Source of the DNA: Septoria linicola
Taxonomy: Eukaryota; Ascomycota; Dothideomycetes; Mycosphaerellales; Mycosphaerellaceae
DNA length: 64,000 bases
Assembly (NCBI GenBank): GCA_024114885.1
Contig: CP099431.1
Location: 248,001 to 312,000 of the forward strand
Direction of reading: 5' to 3'
The translations under genes and the position numbers were made by a program. Below are positions 13,900-26,453 of this stretch, piece by piece (position 1 is the stretch's first letter; each line of letters begins with the position of its first letter). The notes beneath the pieces were generated by a model. It was not told the origin of the DNA. It saw only the letters and a program-made list of their open reading frames with translations, and searched no databases.

Positions 13900-15700
13900 A
13901 TATCTATAAGGTAAGGAGCCGGCTAGTTTTTATCTTTAATCTCTTTAATATAAGAGTAACGATAAGCATAGGTTCTTATAGCTATAGCCTAAGTCGTAAT
14001 TCGCTTCTATACTCCTATTAGCTATCCTTCTACTAGATAAGAAAGGTTTAGGTTCTACTTTATCTTTACGCTATCTCTAGCTACGTAGGCGCTAATTAGG
14101 TCGTCCTAATCTTCTTAAGTAATAGAAGCGACTTAGCTAATATTAATAGGACCGTCTTAGCTAGCTACCTTATTTAATATCCTCTACTAGCTCGCTCTTA
14201 GCGTTAATAAACCGCTTATATCTTTAAGATAGATCCTTCTATAGCGCTACTCTAATACTTCTATTAATACCTATAGCTTTAGTAGCTCCTTGTCCTAGTA
14301 GTATCGTATCTTTTCTATACCTAGACGAGGCGTTCTATAGTATATAATACTAGTCTTTAGGTCTCTATATATTAAGCTCTTAGTCTTAAACGACTTTAGG
14401 TACTCGTAGTTTATAGCTATATAGCCTTCGAGCCTATATATCTAATAACCTAAAATCTTTAGAGCGATCGCTATATAGGCCTTAATTATTAATCTATTAT
14501 CTACTATAGCTAAATTAATCGAAATTTGCTAGCTATAAGTAGGCCTTAGAATATATAGATAGTCGTGATCGTAAGACTTCGCCTACTACCCTATCGACGA
14601 GCGTAGCGGCTATAGGCCTCTCTCTTCGAGTTAGCGAATCGTAGTAATTACGAGGTCTTATATACTAGTAGTAATATTATCGACGCTTACTAGTTTATAG
14701 CCTTTATAGACTACTGTTTCTCTAGTATTAAACTTAGAGTTTAGTTTTAGAGTAGACTTCTTTACTACTTCGTATAACTACTAGACGTCTCTACTACCTT
14801 CGTTATATATCTCTATTTTAAAGTCCTTATTACTATTAATCTAACGCTAGGCTATCTTTAAGAGCTTACTATAATCTAAGTTATTATTATTAAGGTCTAA
14901 TCTAAGATAGGCCTAGAGCCTCTTACTAAAGCAGAATAGTAGGCCTTATATAAATAGAAGAGTACGAGAGCGCTCGTCTATATACGAAGTAGGTATAGTA
15001 TTAGAGTAGAGTATAAACTATCTTAAGTACTCTAAGAGATTATTATCCTTACTACGGTCGACCTTATAAAGATTTCCTATATAGTAGTAGTTTCTAAGTA
15101 TATATATATTATTATACTTTTAGTACTCTTTAATAATTAACTTCTTAAACTTAGAGTAGTTTCGATTATAGAAACTATTAAGGCGCTAGTATCGTCTACG
15201 TTAGACAACTATAACTTAAGTAAGTAACTTCTTATAAAGCTATTTATTATTATTAATAAGTAGAACGGCGTAGTTTCTATATATAGCCTTAAATCGCTTA
15301 ATATACTCGGTCGCGTTCTCTCTATTAAAGAAGAGGTTCTAGTCCGAGCTAGGTATTAGTAGAACCTAAGCGATAATTACCTACTAGCTCTAGGTTATAT
15401 AGATAGTCTCTATAAGTAGCTAGAACTACGCTATAGATAGTCTACCTCCTAAGTTTAGTTCTTAAAAAGTATTAGCGTTAGGGTTAAGGTTATTACCTCC
15501 TTAGTCCTTAGCTTCTATAGATATATCGTTATCTAGTAGAGAGAACGAAGTAAAAGTAGGTAGTAGCTTTACTAGAGATCTTCGAATTTACTTATTAAGC
15601 TAATTAGATAAGCTACTATCTAGTATTATAGGCTAGCTAGTAGATACTAATTTACTTATAGAGCTCGTTCGAATAGGTTCTAAGAGTATATTATACTCTC
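13900..15700 (-). pseudogene. Gypsy C gag-like region, RIP-dead
   Basis: Minus-strand translation around 15420-14930, ignoring RIP-type stops, gives a long uninterrupted helical stretch typical of a capsid: repeated short aromatic and basic motifs such as R-F-K-A-I-Y-R-N-Y, then N-L-Y-K-V-D-R. It lies directly inside the 5' LTR (16462-16743), where gag belongs. No zinc knuckle was located with confidence. Confidence 0.5.
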
Positions 15701-16439
15701 CTTAATTAAGTTTTTAAAATAAAATATAGTTATCGTTTAAAACGATAACTAAAATATAAGAGTCTAAATTTATTAGCTATCTAAAAGTAATCGTTAAACT
15801 TTTCTTATAATACCGAGGCTATATTAATTATACCTAATAAGTAAAGGTATATCGTATCGTATAGTTCGACTATTTATAGCGAGGCGCGTCTATCTTACTT
15901 ATTCGAGTAATCTACTATATAACTATAATAGTATAATATTATATTAGCCTATACTATATACCGGGTCTAGAGCCTTAGATATAATTAGTATCCTTAGCTA
16001 AACGATTAGCGTCTAATACTATACTAGAGCTTATTCTAAGCGATCTATATACTAGAGGATACGAGATTACCTAGATAGGTCTAGCCTATCTTATAGCTTC
16101 TACGCTATCTAAACGAGAGCGTTTTTATACTAAACTAGGGTCTAATCGAAGACTATTATAGGTATAGAGACTCTAAGTAAATCTCTAATATAGTAAGTCG
16201 CCTTACTATCTATACGATAATTACTAAATAGATCCGTACTAAGAGGTACTAGAGGTTTATAACTTTTCCGAGTTAGAGCGATATCTATATTCTAGAGGCT
16301 TCTATATTATTATAGCCCTTTAAGTCGCCTCTTATATAGGCTCCTTTAGGCCTCTTATTAATATTTATAGTATATTAGTTCTCGCTTTAAGGCTATCTTC
16401 TACCCTCTACGCTTCTAGTCCTAGTATAAGAGAGAAGAG

Positions 16440-16461
16440 ATAGCCCTACCTTCGGCTCTAT
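16440..16461 (-). other. Probable primer-binding site of gypsy C
   Basis: On the minus strand, directly after the 5' LTR, the sequence starts (A)TAGAGCCGAAGG. With one RIP change (TG to TA) undone it would begin TGGAGCCG, the usual TGG start of a primer site complementary to a tRNA 3' end. The tRNA is not identified. Confidence 0.4.
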
Positions 16462-16743
16462 TAATAGATAATAACTACCTTAATACTAACCCTCTAGGTA
16501 GGTATAAGAGTAGCTATTATAGAACAAGACCTATTTAGAGAGTAATAGTCTTATAATACGTTAGTTAAATAGTAGTAACGAGCTTAAACTAGTAGTCCTA
16601 GGACTAAGAGCCTATACTAGGACTATAGGATATTAAATTAATTAAATAGAGTAAATATTTCTTTTATCTTAGAAACGAGCTACTACCTTGCTTTTATACT
16701 AAAACTACTAAGTATAGTATATAGGTAGGCCTTTACCTTACTA
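16462..16743 (-). repeat. 5' LTR of gypsy C
   Basis: 282 bp, the partner of 3549-3830. It is followed by the second copy of the CTAG target duplication and then by the resumed copia A sequence. Confidence 0.85.
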
Positions 16744-17235
16744 CTAGATTATCTCTTACCTCTTAAGACTTAAGTAGAAGGAGAATAGTATCTATATCTA
16801 AGGATAGTTAAGTTATAATAGTATTCTTAGCTACTTAGTATAATATAGATAGGGACTATAAGAGATATTTTAGCCTTTTCTCTTAGCTCTAGTAGTAAGT
16901 TTCCTAAGGATTAATCTTAGTAATCCTCTTATCTAGGCCTCTAAGGTATCTCTATACTTCCTTAATTATCTTATTAGGTAATATCCTATATATAATAAAC
17001 TACTTAATTAGATCTATAGTATAGGACTTTAGGACTCTATTATACTTATTCTAGAGGATTACCTATATCTTAGCTACTAGTATAGTAATATACTATATCT
17101 CTAGCTCTATCTTATTATCTTTACTAATACTATATCTAATACTAAACCTATATACTATATTATCTTTTAAGAAGTATTAATTCTAAGTAATATATATCTA
17201 GAGACTAGTATCCTACTAAACTATATATAGGTTCT
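16744..17235 (-). mobile_element. Copia element A, part 2
   Basis: Continuation of copia A between the insertions of gypsy C and copia B. It corresponds to about 22190-22675 of copy B (5' part of the internal region). The last five bases, GTTCT (17231-17235), are the target duplication made by copia B. RIP saturation equals that of part 1. Confidence 0.85.
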
Positions 17236-17512
17236 TGTTAAAAGTGGAGAGCGTGTTGTATGCTATATAATGTCAAGGAGGGTATAGCGTAGTAAAGAAG
17301 AATAGGGGATTAATCTTGAACTGACTTATATATATAGTGTAGTAGCAATATGCTAGGAACTAAATATAAAGTTGATTAAGTTAGTTATCTAAGAAGAGAA
17401 GAAAGAGAAGCAAGATATACCTCTTACTAAGCCTTAGGTAGATACCTTAGGCATCCAGAACTATACTTAGAAGTCTATATCTAGACTAACTATCTAGGAT
17501 ACATTCTTAACA
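17236..17512 (-). repeat. 3' LTR of copia B
   Basis: 277 bp with intact TG...CA ends (plus strand TGTTAAAAGT...ATTCTTAACA). The minus-strand polypurine tract (AAGTAGGAG, plus positions 17513-17521) abuts it. Confidence 0.92.
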
Positions 17513-18597
17513 CTCCTACTTATGCTATATAGTTAGGTCTTTTAACAGATCATCTATAGCACTCAAATGCTAGTCCTAATCTTGATTAGTCATCAAGTAC
17601 TTGCTTTTCAGACTAATAACTAGACAGTACTAACTGTTAATCTAATAAACTTTCTATACTACTATCTCCTACAAAAAGGTAAAAGAAATGCCTTCTACAA
17701 GATCTTCCTCCTCTCTTATATAGGAGTGGATTGTTCAGGACATAGACTATCTAGTAAGTTACCCCTATCCTTTCTTGTAGCTAATTCTAATAGCTCCCCA
17801 GATTCCTTATAGCCTGGTCCCCTACTTAGTTATATTCCATACAGCTTCTTAGTTCCCTAATAGCCTTTAGGGTGCACTATTCTTAGCTATAGGGATCTTG
17901 TATTAAGCTAGGGAGCAGAGTGACTATATACTAGTAGAGGAGATAATAGCTACTATAGAGGAGGTCTTTAATATTAACCAGTACTTGGCCTTAGGAGGTG
18001 TCTAGTTCAGCTAGGTGCTATATAGTAATATTATAGTTAGTAACAGGTCTAATATTAGTAAGAGCATTTAGGACTTTATAAAGTCTAACTAAGGAGGAGT
18101 CAAGTAACTAAAATCTTTCTTTTAGACTCCTCTTAGTTTAACTCCAAGGCTTGGAGTTATCTTTTGTATATCTCTTATATAAGGCAGAGCTGCCTTACAA
18201 ACTCCTGAAACTGTAGTCTATTCTTTAGCTTAGTAAGACTATCTGCTACTATCTCTTTTATGTTTATATATTTAATAGAGATAAGTCTGTTCTACTAGAG
18301 CTTTCTTATAGCATTATATGAGATATTAATATGTTTAGACTTGTTATAAACATGTAAGTCCTTAACTAGAGTAAGGGCAGCTTGGTTATTACCTTTTAGC
18401 TAAATTAGCCTAATTCTAGTAACAGCTTCCTAGTTACTAAGGATCCTTAGTTAGTAAGAACATTCTCCTACTAACTCTAGGCATCTAAGCTCTCTTAAAA
18501 GAGTACCAAGGAACTATAACTGTTTTGCACATACTCCTATAGCTATGTATTTAGCTTCTATTATAGATGTAGCTATAGATTTCTACTTCTTGCTTAT

Positions 18598-18816
18598 CTA
18601 GGAGATTAGTATACTATAAAGGAAGAAGACATATCTAAGGATTGAGACTCTATTAGTCTTGTCCATTACATAGTTAGAGTCTATATATCTAGTAAGATAG
18701 CCTTGACTATTCCTTAAGTATCTTAGACTAAGGTCTAGGTTTGATCTTAGATATCTAGTTAGCTTCTTTAGAGCCTTCATATGTCCTACTATTAGATTAC
18801 TAACATAGGAGCTCAA
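18598..18816 (-). pseudogene. Copia B RNase H fragment
   Basis: A 72-residue open stretch carrying the copia-type RNase H signature. H-M-K-A-L-K-x-L-T-R-Y-L is followed by the G-Y-x-D-S-x-x-x-x-D-K-T-x-R-x-S region, here with G to R and several RIP-type changes (D-S-N-Y instead of D-S-D-W), and then Y-V-F-F-L. This identifies the element as Ty1/copia and fixes its orientation. It is a remnant, not a gene. Confidence 0.85.
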
Positions 18817-19176
18817 TCTTCTAAGAGCAAATGAAATGTCTAGTCTTATAATAGTTACAAGCTATATCTATATTCTAATAATGGATTAATACTCTTACTT
18901 GTTATACCTTTTATTATTTGGTCTAGTAGGCTTTAGACTTTTATAGCTATCTATTAGTGAAAGAGTTAGTAATATAGTCTCTTAACCTATTCCTATCTTA
19001 GCTAGGTTCTCTTAGATATAGTGCTTCTAGTCAAGTTTCAGCTAGCCTTGCTATCTGTTTCTTGTTAGTCTTATTCTAAGAATCTTGTCTAGTTCTCTAA
19101 GATCTTTGATCTTAAAGACCTTGCTAAGTTAGTCTTTAAACTAGAGGACATCTTCTAGTCTCTCTATAGTAATAGG

Positions 19177-19191
19177 TATGTTATTAACATA
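19177..19191 (-). other. Copia B reverse transcriptase active site, mutated
   Basis: On the minus strand this reads Y-V-N-N-I, preceded by I-L-I. The copia family has Y-V-D-D here. Both Asp-to-Asn changes are G-to-A in TG context, exactly the RIP product, so catalysis is lost. Confidence 0.8.
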
Positions 19192-22100
19192 GATCAGGAT
19201 CATTAGGTCTTTCCTTTTCTTATAGATTAGAAGACATAGGTCTACTTCTAATTGTCTGAATCCTATTCCTTTTAGCTTTGATATACATAGCTAATTCCAG
19301 TCTCTTATAGCTTGCTTTAGCCTATAGAGACTCCTTAGAACTTATAAGACCATGCTAGTTAGTAGGTCAACACCTAGTAGTAGGATTATATAGATGTCCT
19401 TATATAGGGTGCTCTCTATAAATATATTGTTTATATCTACTTAGTGCAGAACTAGGTCCTTCTTATAGACTACAGCTATAAATCCTCTTAGAGTATCCTA
19501 CCTAACTATAAGGGCAAAAGTTTCTATATAGTCTACTCTATACTTTTAGGAGAACTTTCTTGTAACTAGTCTTGCCTTGAACTTTTCAATAGCTCTACTA
19601 AGCTTTCTCTTAATATTAAAGACCTATCTTGAGGTGACCAAGTTAGCCCCTTTTAGTAGGACTACTACAGTCTAGGTGTTATTACTTATAAGTACATCTA
19701 GCTCCTTCTAAATAGCTTCTTACTAGAGATAACCCTACTTAGGATTACTTACTACTTCCTTATAGTTCCTTAGGATTAGAACCTCCTGTTTGTGCATTCC
19801 TACTTCTTTAGTAGTAGAGAATGTAATCTCTTTAACTTCCTTTAAGAATTCTAGGTCCTATAGGATGTCTAGGTTAATAGAGCTTATAGCTAAGAAGAAA
19901 GCCTAATACTCTAGGAGCATTTCCTTATCTAGCTAACTATTCTAATCTAGCTTAAGCCTAATTAGCTTCAGCTTTTAGTCAAATCTATTAAGTTCTTAGG
20001 ATACTTTCCTCTTTCTAAGGGTTTGCCTTAGGGCTGTCTACTTATAATCTATCTCTATAGTTTCTTAGGCAGAATTCTTAGATTCTTTCTTAACTTTCCC
20101 TAGGTCTAGGAATTTTCTATAATCTCCTATATCTTCTAGTAGAGGTAGAAGTTATATAAAGAGTTTCTTTCCTTCCTGAACCTATACTAATAGCTAAGGA
20201 GGAGGAGGCTTCTACTAGCTTAGACTAGGAGCACCTAGGGTACTCCTACTAGCTTGTAGAGTAGGCTAGCTAATAGTTCTTAGCCTTCTAATAGGTCTTC
20301 TTTCTAGAGCTGAACTAGGGAGATTCTTGATCTTAATATTCAAGTCCAATTCTCTACCTAGCTTATCTTCAAAGAAGATTATATTAGTATACTACTTGAT
20401 AGCCTTTATATCTGGCTCCTAGAACTTCTATACTTTAGCTGTATTATTATAGTATCTAACAAACATAGTATCCTTTCCTCTATTTATTAGTTTGTTACTC
20501 CTTGCCTACTAAGGCTATACTCTTGTATCTATGTACACTATAGCTCTACATCCTTATACCTTGAGGTAAGAGACTATTAGTTTGATCCTATTAAAAGCTT
20601 TATTAGGTAAGAGCTTGAATCTCTTAATATTAGGTCTATTTAGGAGCTTGTTCCTTATATACACCTATGCTTCAAGAGCTTCTAGCTAAAACTTAATAGG
20701 CATCTTGCTCTCTTCAAGCATTGCTCTAATAGAGGCCTCTAATGTTTAGATAGACCTCTTAACTACTCTATTCTAGAGTGAATTATAGGCCTTAGTTAGC
20801 TTAAGAGTGATTCTAAAGTCCTTCTCTTACTATTTAATTAAAGTAGTAATCTCTCTAGCATTGTTAGCCCTTATAGACTTAAGGAGTGCTACTAACTGCC
20901 TTTCTACCTTAATCCTCTAGTTCTAAAGAGCAGTTAGTATATCTGATCTAGCTTTGAGTAGAAATGCCTATTTCTTTCTTAAGAAGTTATTAACAATCTT
21001 AAGCTACTATATGAAACCTTTTACTAATAATAGTAATAGTCTATAGATATCTACTAATATAAGGGCTAATCTTTTAGGTCTTCTCTTAATAGACTTGCCT
21101 AGGTGTTTCTTTATCTTGCCTATTATATAGATCCTATACTTATACTCTTCCTAGTTAGGAATTAGAATTCTTTCCTTTAGGTTAGTAACTTTATAAAGGT
21201 TTGAGAGTAACTCTCTTCTAAAGTATGTAAATCTTCTATACTATAGCTCCTACTGTTTTAGATCCTTCTCTAATAGGGCAGTATAGGCATTATTAACCTC
21301 TATAGGATTATATAGTAAGTAATATAACTTTTCCTATAGGAGAGGTAATATCTTACTAACAAATAGAATACCTCTAACTAGCTTGGTCTTTATAACTGTT
21401 TGGCCATCTAGGGAGGTAAGAGTGAAATCAGGCTTCTAGACTCTAAATTGCTTACTAAACTAATCCTATAATATAAGATTTACTCTAAGATTAGGAACAA
21501 ATAGTACTCTATCAAGTAGAACTTCTCCTCCTAAGATTCCCTTTATCTATACTAGTCTAGAGTAGGTTGTATAGAGGTATCCTCCTCCTACCTTGATCTA
21601 TACTTTCTTCCTTAGTAGCTTTACTAATCTAAAGAAGGACAGTTAGTCAGTTATATAGGATAAGGCACAGGAATCTAAGAGCTATTCTTAGAGTAATAAC
21701 TTGCCTTTGGCCTTAATTATAGAATAGGCCAACTTATCTTGGTTATTATCTTCTAATAGGGAATTATTATTGCTTCTAGAACTAGAGTAAGTTCTAGAAT
21801 CAGAACTAGAACTAGACTCCTAGGCTGAAAATCCTTTCTTTAGAAGCTTTCTAGACTTTTCTATCCTCTAAAGCTGCTTGCCTATTTTCTAAACAACCTT
21901 CTTTAGCTTATTATATAATAATAACTTGTAGACAGCTTTCTTAATATATCTGGCATTCCTTAGTAAAAGGGATCTTCTAACCCTCCCTCTAAGGAATAAT
22001 CCCTAAAGGTCCTTCTAGTTCTTAGTACTATTTCTTTGCTAGGACAGTTTCTTAGTAGTAGGGAGGTTAGGACAATCTTTTAACTAGTGCTTCCCTTTCT

Positions 22101-23243
22101 TATAGAGCTAGCATATTAGTAGGGACTTTCCTTAGTAGAGCTGCCTAGAATAGAATATAGCTAGACCTATGTCTATCTTGTCTAGATTGTCTCTTGCCTC
22201 TTAGGACTTAAGTAGAAGGAGAACAGTGTCTATATCTAAGGATAGTTAGGTTATAATAGCATCCTTAGCTACTTAGTATAATATAGGTAGGGACTATAGG
22301 AGATGTTTTAGCCTTTTCTCTTAGCTCTAGTAGTAAGCTTCCTAAGGATCAATCTTAGTAATCCTCTTGCCTAGGCCTCTAAGGTATCTCTATGCTTCCC
22401 TGATTATCTTATTAGGTGACATCCTGAATATAACAAACTACTCAATCAGACCTATAGCATAGGACTTCAGGACTCTATTATACTTGTTCTAGAGAATCAC
22501 CTACATCTCAGCTACTAGTATAGTAACATACTGTGTCTCTAGCTCCATCTTATTATCTTTACTAATACTACATCTAATACTAAACCTATATACTGTATTG
22601 TCTTTTAAGAAGTGTTGATTCTAAGTGATATACATCTAGAGACTAGTGTCCTACTAAACTATGCATAGGTTCCCTCTAATAATCAGCTAGCTAATTACCT
22701 AGAACTAGTCCTTTCCTTCTAGCTTGTCTGTCTATAGCTTAAACTATTTCTTCTAGTTAGTTCTATCTAGGATTGGAATCCTTTAGCTCTTCTTGTCCTC
22801 TTAGTCTATTATAGAAATAGGTAAATAGAATAAATAATTAGTAGAATGCTTTAGACTAGCTAAGGATTCTAGAGAAGAGTAATTTCTTATAGTGGGGAGA
22901 CCAGCTCTAAGGGACAGGGATTCCTCGTATTTAGGAAATTACTAAGACTTAGATCTTTCTCTCTTAGTAGAGTTTCTGCTACTAGGTAGTAGGAAGGCTA
23001 GGTAGCCTCTTCTAACTCCAGTGATGCTAGGTGCAATAGTAGAGAACTAGGCAGGTATTAATAAAGCAGAAACATACTGCTATCTTATAGAGATCTTTAC
23101 TAACTTATATACTACTAGGTGCAAGCTAGCTTCGTTAGTAATATAGTTAGGGAAACTTCTAGGCCCTAAATGTTTTCTACAAACTATAAGGGATACAAGT
23201 AACCTGTACTAACATAGGTTGCTCCTATTTAGTGCATAAACCC

Positions 23244-23255
23244 GGGCTTATAACC
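23244..23255 (-). other. Primer-binding site of copia B (half-tRNA initiator-Met type)
   Basis: Directly after the 5' LTR the minus strand reads GGTTATAAGCCC. The complement of the anticodon stem-loop of eukaryotic initiator tRNA-Met is GGTTATGAGCCC, so there is a single TG-to-TA (RIP-type) mismatch. Drosophila copia and yeast Ty5 are primed by a cleaved initiator tRNA at this internal site, so this family probably is too. Confidence 0.7.
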
Positions 23256-23532
23256 TGTTAAAAGTAGAGAGCGTGTTATATGCCATATAATGTCAAGGAG
23301 GGTATAGCGTAGTAAAGAAGAATAGGGGATTAATCTTGAACTGACTTATATATATAGTGTAGTAGTAATATGCTAGGAACTAAATACAAAGTTGATTAAG
23401 TTAGTTATCTAAGAAGAGAAGAAAGAGAAGCAAGATATACCTCTTACTAAGCCTCAGGTAGATGCCTTAGGCATCTAGAACCATGCTTAGAAGTCCATAT
23501 CTAGACTGACTATCTGAGATATATTCTTAATA
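23256..23532 (-). repeat. 5' LTR of copia B
   Basis: 277 bp, matching 17236-17512 with a few transition differences. The plus-strand right end is TA rather than CA. It is followed by the second GTTCT duplication. Confidence 0.92.
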
Positions 23533-24119
23533 GTTCTCTCTAATAATTAGTTAGCTAATTACCTAGAACTAGTCCTTTCCTTCTAGCTTATCTATCTATA
23601 GCTTAAACTATTTCTTCTAGTTAGTTCTATTTAGGATTAGAATCCTTTAGCTCTTCTTATCCTTTTAGTCTATTATAGAAATAGGTAAATAGAATAAATA
23701 ATTAGTAGAATACTTTAGACTAGCTAAGGATTCTAGAGAAGAGTAATTTCTTATAATAGAGAGACTAGCTTTAAGAGATAGAGATTTCTTATATTTAGGA
23801 AATTACTAAGACTTAGATCTTTCTCTCTTAGTAGAGTTTCTACTACTAGGTAGTAGAAAGGCTAGGTAGCCTCTTCTAACTCTAGTAATACTAGGTATAA
23901 TAGTAGAGAACTAGGTAGGTATTACTAAAGTAGGAATATACTACTATCTTATAGAGATCTTTACTAACTTATATACTACTAGGTATAAACTAGCTTCGTT
24001 AGAATTATAGTTAGAGAAACTTCTAGGCCCTAAATGTTTTCTATAAACTATAAGGGATATAAGTAACCTATACTAATATAGGTTACTCCTATTTAGTATA
24101 TAAATCTAGGCTTATAACC
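23533..24119 (-). mobile_element. Copia element A, part 3 (5' internal end)
   Basis: Resumed copia A sequence after the B insertion, matching 22675-23255 of B up to the primer site. The primer site here is the same GGTTATAAG... string in RIP-mutated form. Confidence 0.85.
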
Positions 24120-24396
24120 TATTAAAAGTAGAGAGCGTATTAGATACTATATAATATTAAGGAGAGTATAGCGTAGTAAAGAAGAATAGAGGATTAATCT
24201 TAAACTATCTTACGTATATAGTATAGTAGTAATATACTAGGAACTAAATATAAAGTTAATTAAGTTAGTTATCTAAGAAGAGAAGAAAGAGAAGTAAGAT
24301 ATATCTCTTACTAAGCCTTAGGTAGATACCTTAGGTATCTAGAACTATACTTAAATACCTATATCTAGACTAACTATCTAGGATATATTCTTAATA
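24120..24396 (-). repeat. 5' LTR of copia A
   Basis: 277 bp, matching the LTRs of B with heavy extra RIP (TATTAAAAG...TTCTTAATA). The element junction at 24397 opens directly into gypsy integrase sequence, so A was inserted into gypsy D. Confidence 0.88.
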
Positions 24397-24399
24397 ATA

Positions 24400-24870
24400 A
24401 TAGGTATTAGGCTAAGGAATATAAGGTTAGCGATATAGTCTTACTATCGATAAAGAACCTATAGTTAAAGGTTCTTTCGAAGAAATTAGTAGATAAGTTC
24501 GCTAGGCCTTTTAAAGTAATTAATATAGTAGGAAAGTAGGCGTACTACTTAGCCTTACTACTAGACGCTCTTATCTATAATATATTTTATATATCGCTTC
24601 TAGAACCTTAGAAGAGTAGCGAGACGTAGGTAGAGAGTATACTACTCGTAGACTACTAGAGTAAATAGGAAGTTAAGAAGATCCTTAAAACTCGAGTAAG
24701 GAAGAGCGTACGCTAGTACTTAATCCGCTAGTAGAGCTAGCCTAAAGAGTATAACTAGTAGGAACCTAAAGAATATATTAGCGGCTATATAGTACTAGAC
24801 GTATTCGAAGCGTAGCGCGTAAGTAGGCGCGTAGTAAGATAGAAGCGCTAAGGTACTAAGGCGGCGATAC
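24400..24870 (+). pseudogene. Gypsy D integrase C-terminus with chromodomain, RIP-dead
   Basis: With RIP-type stops ignored, the plus-strand frame reads K-V-S-D-I-V-L-L-S-I-K-N-L, a match to the G-D-K-V-W-L-S-T-K-N-L block of gypsy integrases. Then come P-S-K-K-L-A-D-K-F, a P-F-K-V segment, and F-Y-I-S-L-L-E-P. About 90 codons on, Y-L-I-R (stop) Q-S-W-P-K-E-Y-N fits the chromodomain Y-L-V-x-W-E-G-W-P-x-E-x-x. This puts the element among chromoviruses. Confidence 0.75.
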
Positions 24871-25069
24871 TAAGTACTAAGCGCTAAACTTATATATAGA
24901 GGCAAATCTTAAATTTAAGATAATAAGAAAATTACTAAGGTATTTAGGATATATAGAAGCGTGAACTATATTATTTATATATACCTACTAAGTAGGTCGT
25001 ATAGTACCTCTAGGTAAGAAGTAAGAATCTAACTATAGCCTATATAGGCGTAAGCGGAGTATAGAAGGC

Positions 25070-25916
25070 GTAGGTAGAGAGCGAGCGAATCGCTTATACG
25101 TCGTCTATAGATAGCGTACTATCGTCGTTAGCGTTTCTACTACTAACGATACTATCTATATTCTTATCCTTCTCTTTATTAGACTTAGTATCTAATAAGA
25201 GATCCTTCTCCTAGTCGCTATTTTTAGAGTAGATAGCCTTTATAGTAGCGTTAAGAGTATAGCTAGAGGCGCCTACTAAGTAGTTCGTCTATAAAGAGTA
25301 TTAGTATCGTAGAAGAATCGTATAGGAAAAGTAGATATACCTTATACTATAGCTTAAATATAGCTACTATAAAGTTAGACTAGCGCTAGGCCTCTACTAG
25401 ACTAGCGATAGATATCGTACTAGTTACTAGCGAGGCGAGAGCGCTCGCCTTACGTAGCGTATCCTAGCTACTAATAGCTTTACTCTTATTACTAGTAAAG
25501 ATCTTCTTAGAGGTCTTAATATAGGTATAGAGGTTCTTTAGACGACGCTCGGCCTACTTCTTATATATACTCTCTAGAAGAGTCTCTAGCTACTAGTAGT
25601 AGTATAGTACGTAGCGCGCCTACTACTTAAGGTTACTATTAATAATACGCTTATAAGAGTAGTATTAGCGCTTATAGCGCTAGTACTTAATCTTCTAGCT
25701 AGGCTTTATAACTCTATTATACGTAGGTTCGTCGTCTATATATAGTCTATTAGTAGGCGAAGCGTACTTAAGAAGCGTTTAAAAAGCTATACTCTTATAG
25801 CTATACTTAATATAGTAGAGATAGATATCGATATCGCTAGTACCGCTAATATTACTAATTATACGTAGTAGGTAGTTAATAACTACTTTAGACGTATATT
25901 TTAGTAGTATTATTCT
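25070..25916 (-). pseudogene. Antisense coding-like block in gypsy D
   Basis: On the minus strand, opposite to pol, this block reads as a protein whose start matches the block at 54091 in gypsy G: N-Y-L-L-R, then I-Y-L-Y-Y-I-K-Y. It begins with ATA, the expected RIP product of ATG, and ends in an acidic, Lys-rich tail. RIP stops interrupt it. No family is recognised. Confidence 0.45.
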
Positions 25917-26453
25917 TACGTTAATAGTATAGTTATTATATAGAGAGACTACCTTTACTAGAATATAGAAAATATTATATATAGAAAGAAAGAAAGTCTA
26001 AGAGAGAGTTAGAAGAGTTTTTAAAGAATATACTCGAGCCTACGCGACGTAGTCGCTATAGTAGAGAATATATTACTATATAAACGTAAATATATATAGT
26101 AACCCTTTACTTCGTAGCGCGTATTTATATAATACGCTAAAGGTTCGTAGGTATAACGCGTTAGAGATACGATAGGTACGGAATATATAAAGTATATTAT
26201 AAGACTAAATAGGAAGCCTAGAATATAATCTATTAAGTAAGGGTATTACTAAGAGTAGCTCTCTTAGAGAGAGGAGATAGTTATAAGAGCTAGGTAAGGT
26301 TAAAAGTTAGACCTACCTTAGACTCGTAGGCTTAGCGTATAGTATAATTATAGTACGCGTATATATCTAAAAGAAGGTAAGAATTAGTCTTACGATATCC
26401 TAATAGTCTTATTAGGAGAGCGCTCTATATATTACTATATATCTCTTTTATAC

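Larger units (their letters stand above)
3549..16743 (-). mobile_element. Gypsy element C, complete 13.2-kb LTR retrotransposon (RIP-dead)
   Basis: Complete Ty3/gypsy-type element on the minus strand, inserted in copia A with a 4-bp target duplication CTAG (3545-3548 and 16744-16747). It has two equal 282-bp LTRs, a purine-rich tract just inside the 3' LTR and a probable primer site just inside the 5' LTR. Read on the minus strand the order is gag-like (about 15.6-13.9 kb), reverse transcriptase (around 10.7-11.5 kb), then integrase (roughly 8.6-9.9 kb), followed by a long extra region before the 3' LTR. It is saturated by RIP: CpA/TpG are nearly absent although CpG is still frequent. At 13.2 kb it is more than twice the usual gypsy size. 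Confidence 0.8.
17236..23532 (-). mobile_element. Copia element B, full-length and least RIP-mutated copy
   Basis: Complete 6297-bp Ty1/copia element on the minus strand with two 277-bp LTRs, nested in copia A with a 5-bp target duplication GTTCT (17231-17235 and 23533-23537). It keeps far more CpA/TpG than A, so it is probably the youngest insertion here. Minus-strand order is 5' LTR, primer site, gag/protease, integrase, reverse transcriptase, RNase H, 3' LTR. The reverse transcriptase motif is already destroyed and only the RNase H region keeps a short open frame. It has the same length as copy E. Confidence 0.92.
24397..26453 (+). mobile_element. Gypsy element D, 3' part (chromodomain type), left inverted arm
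   Basis: 3' part of a Ty3/gypsy element on the plus strand. Its 5' part lies left of the copia A insertion, outside the window. The reverse complement of 53.54-55.55 kb matches it almost throughout: for example 26340-26450 against 53548-53660, and the stretch around 24900-25000 against 55000-55110. On the right it is cut by the truncated copia F. It is RIP-degraded but keeps CpG. No LTR could be recognised because the partner LTR is not in view. Confidence 0.8.
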
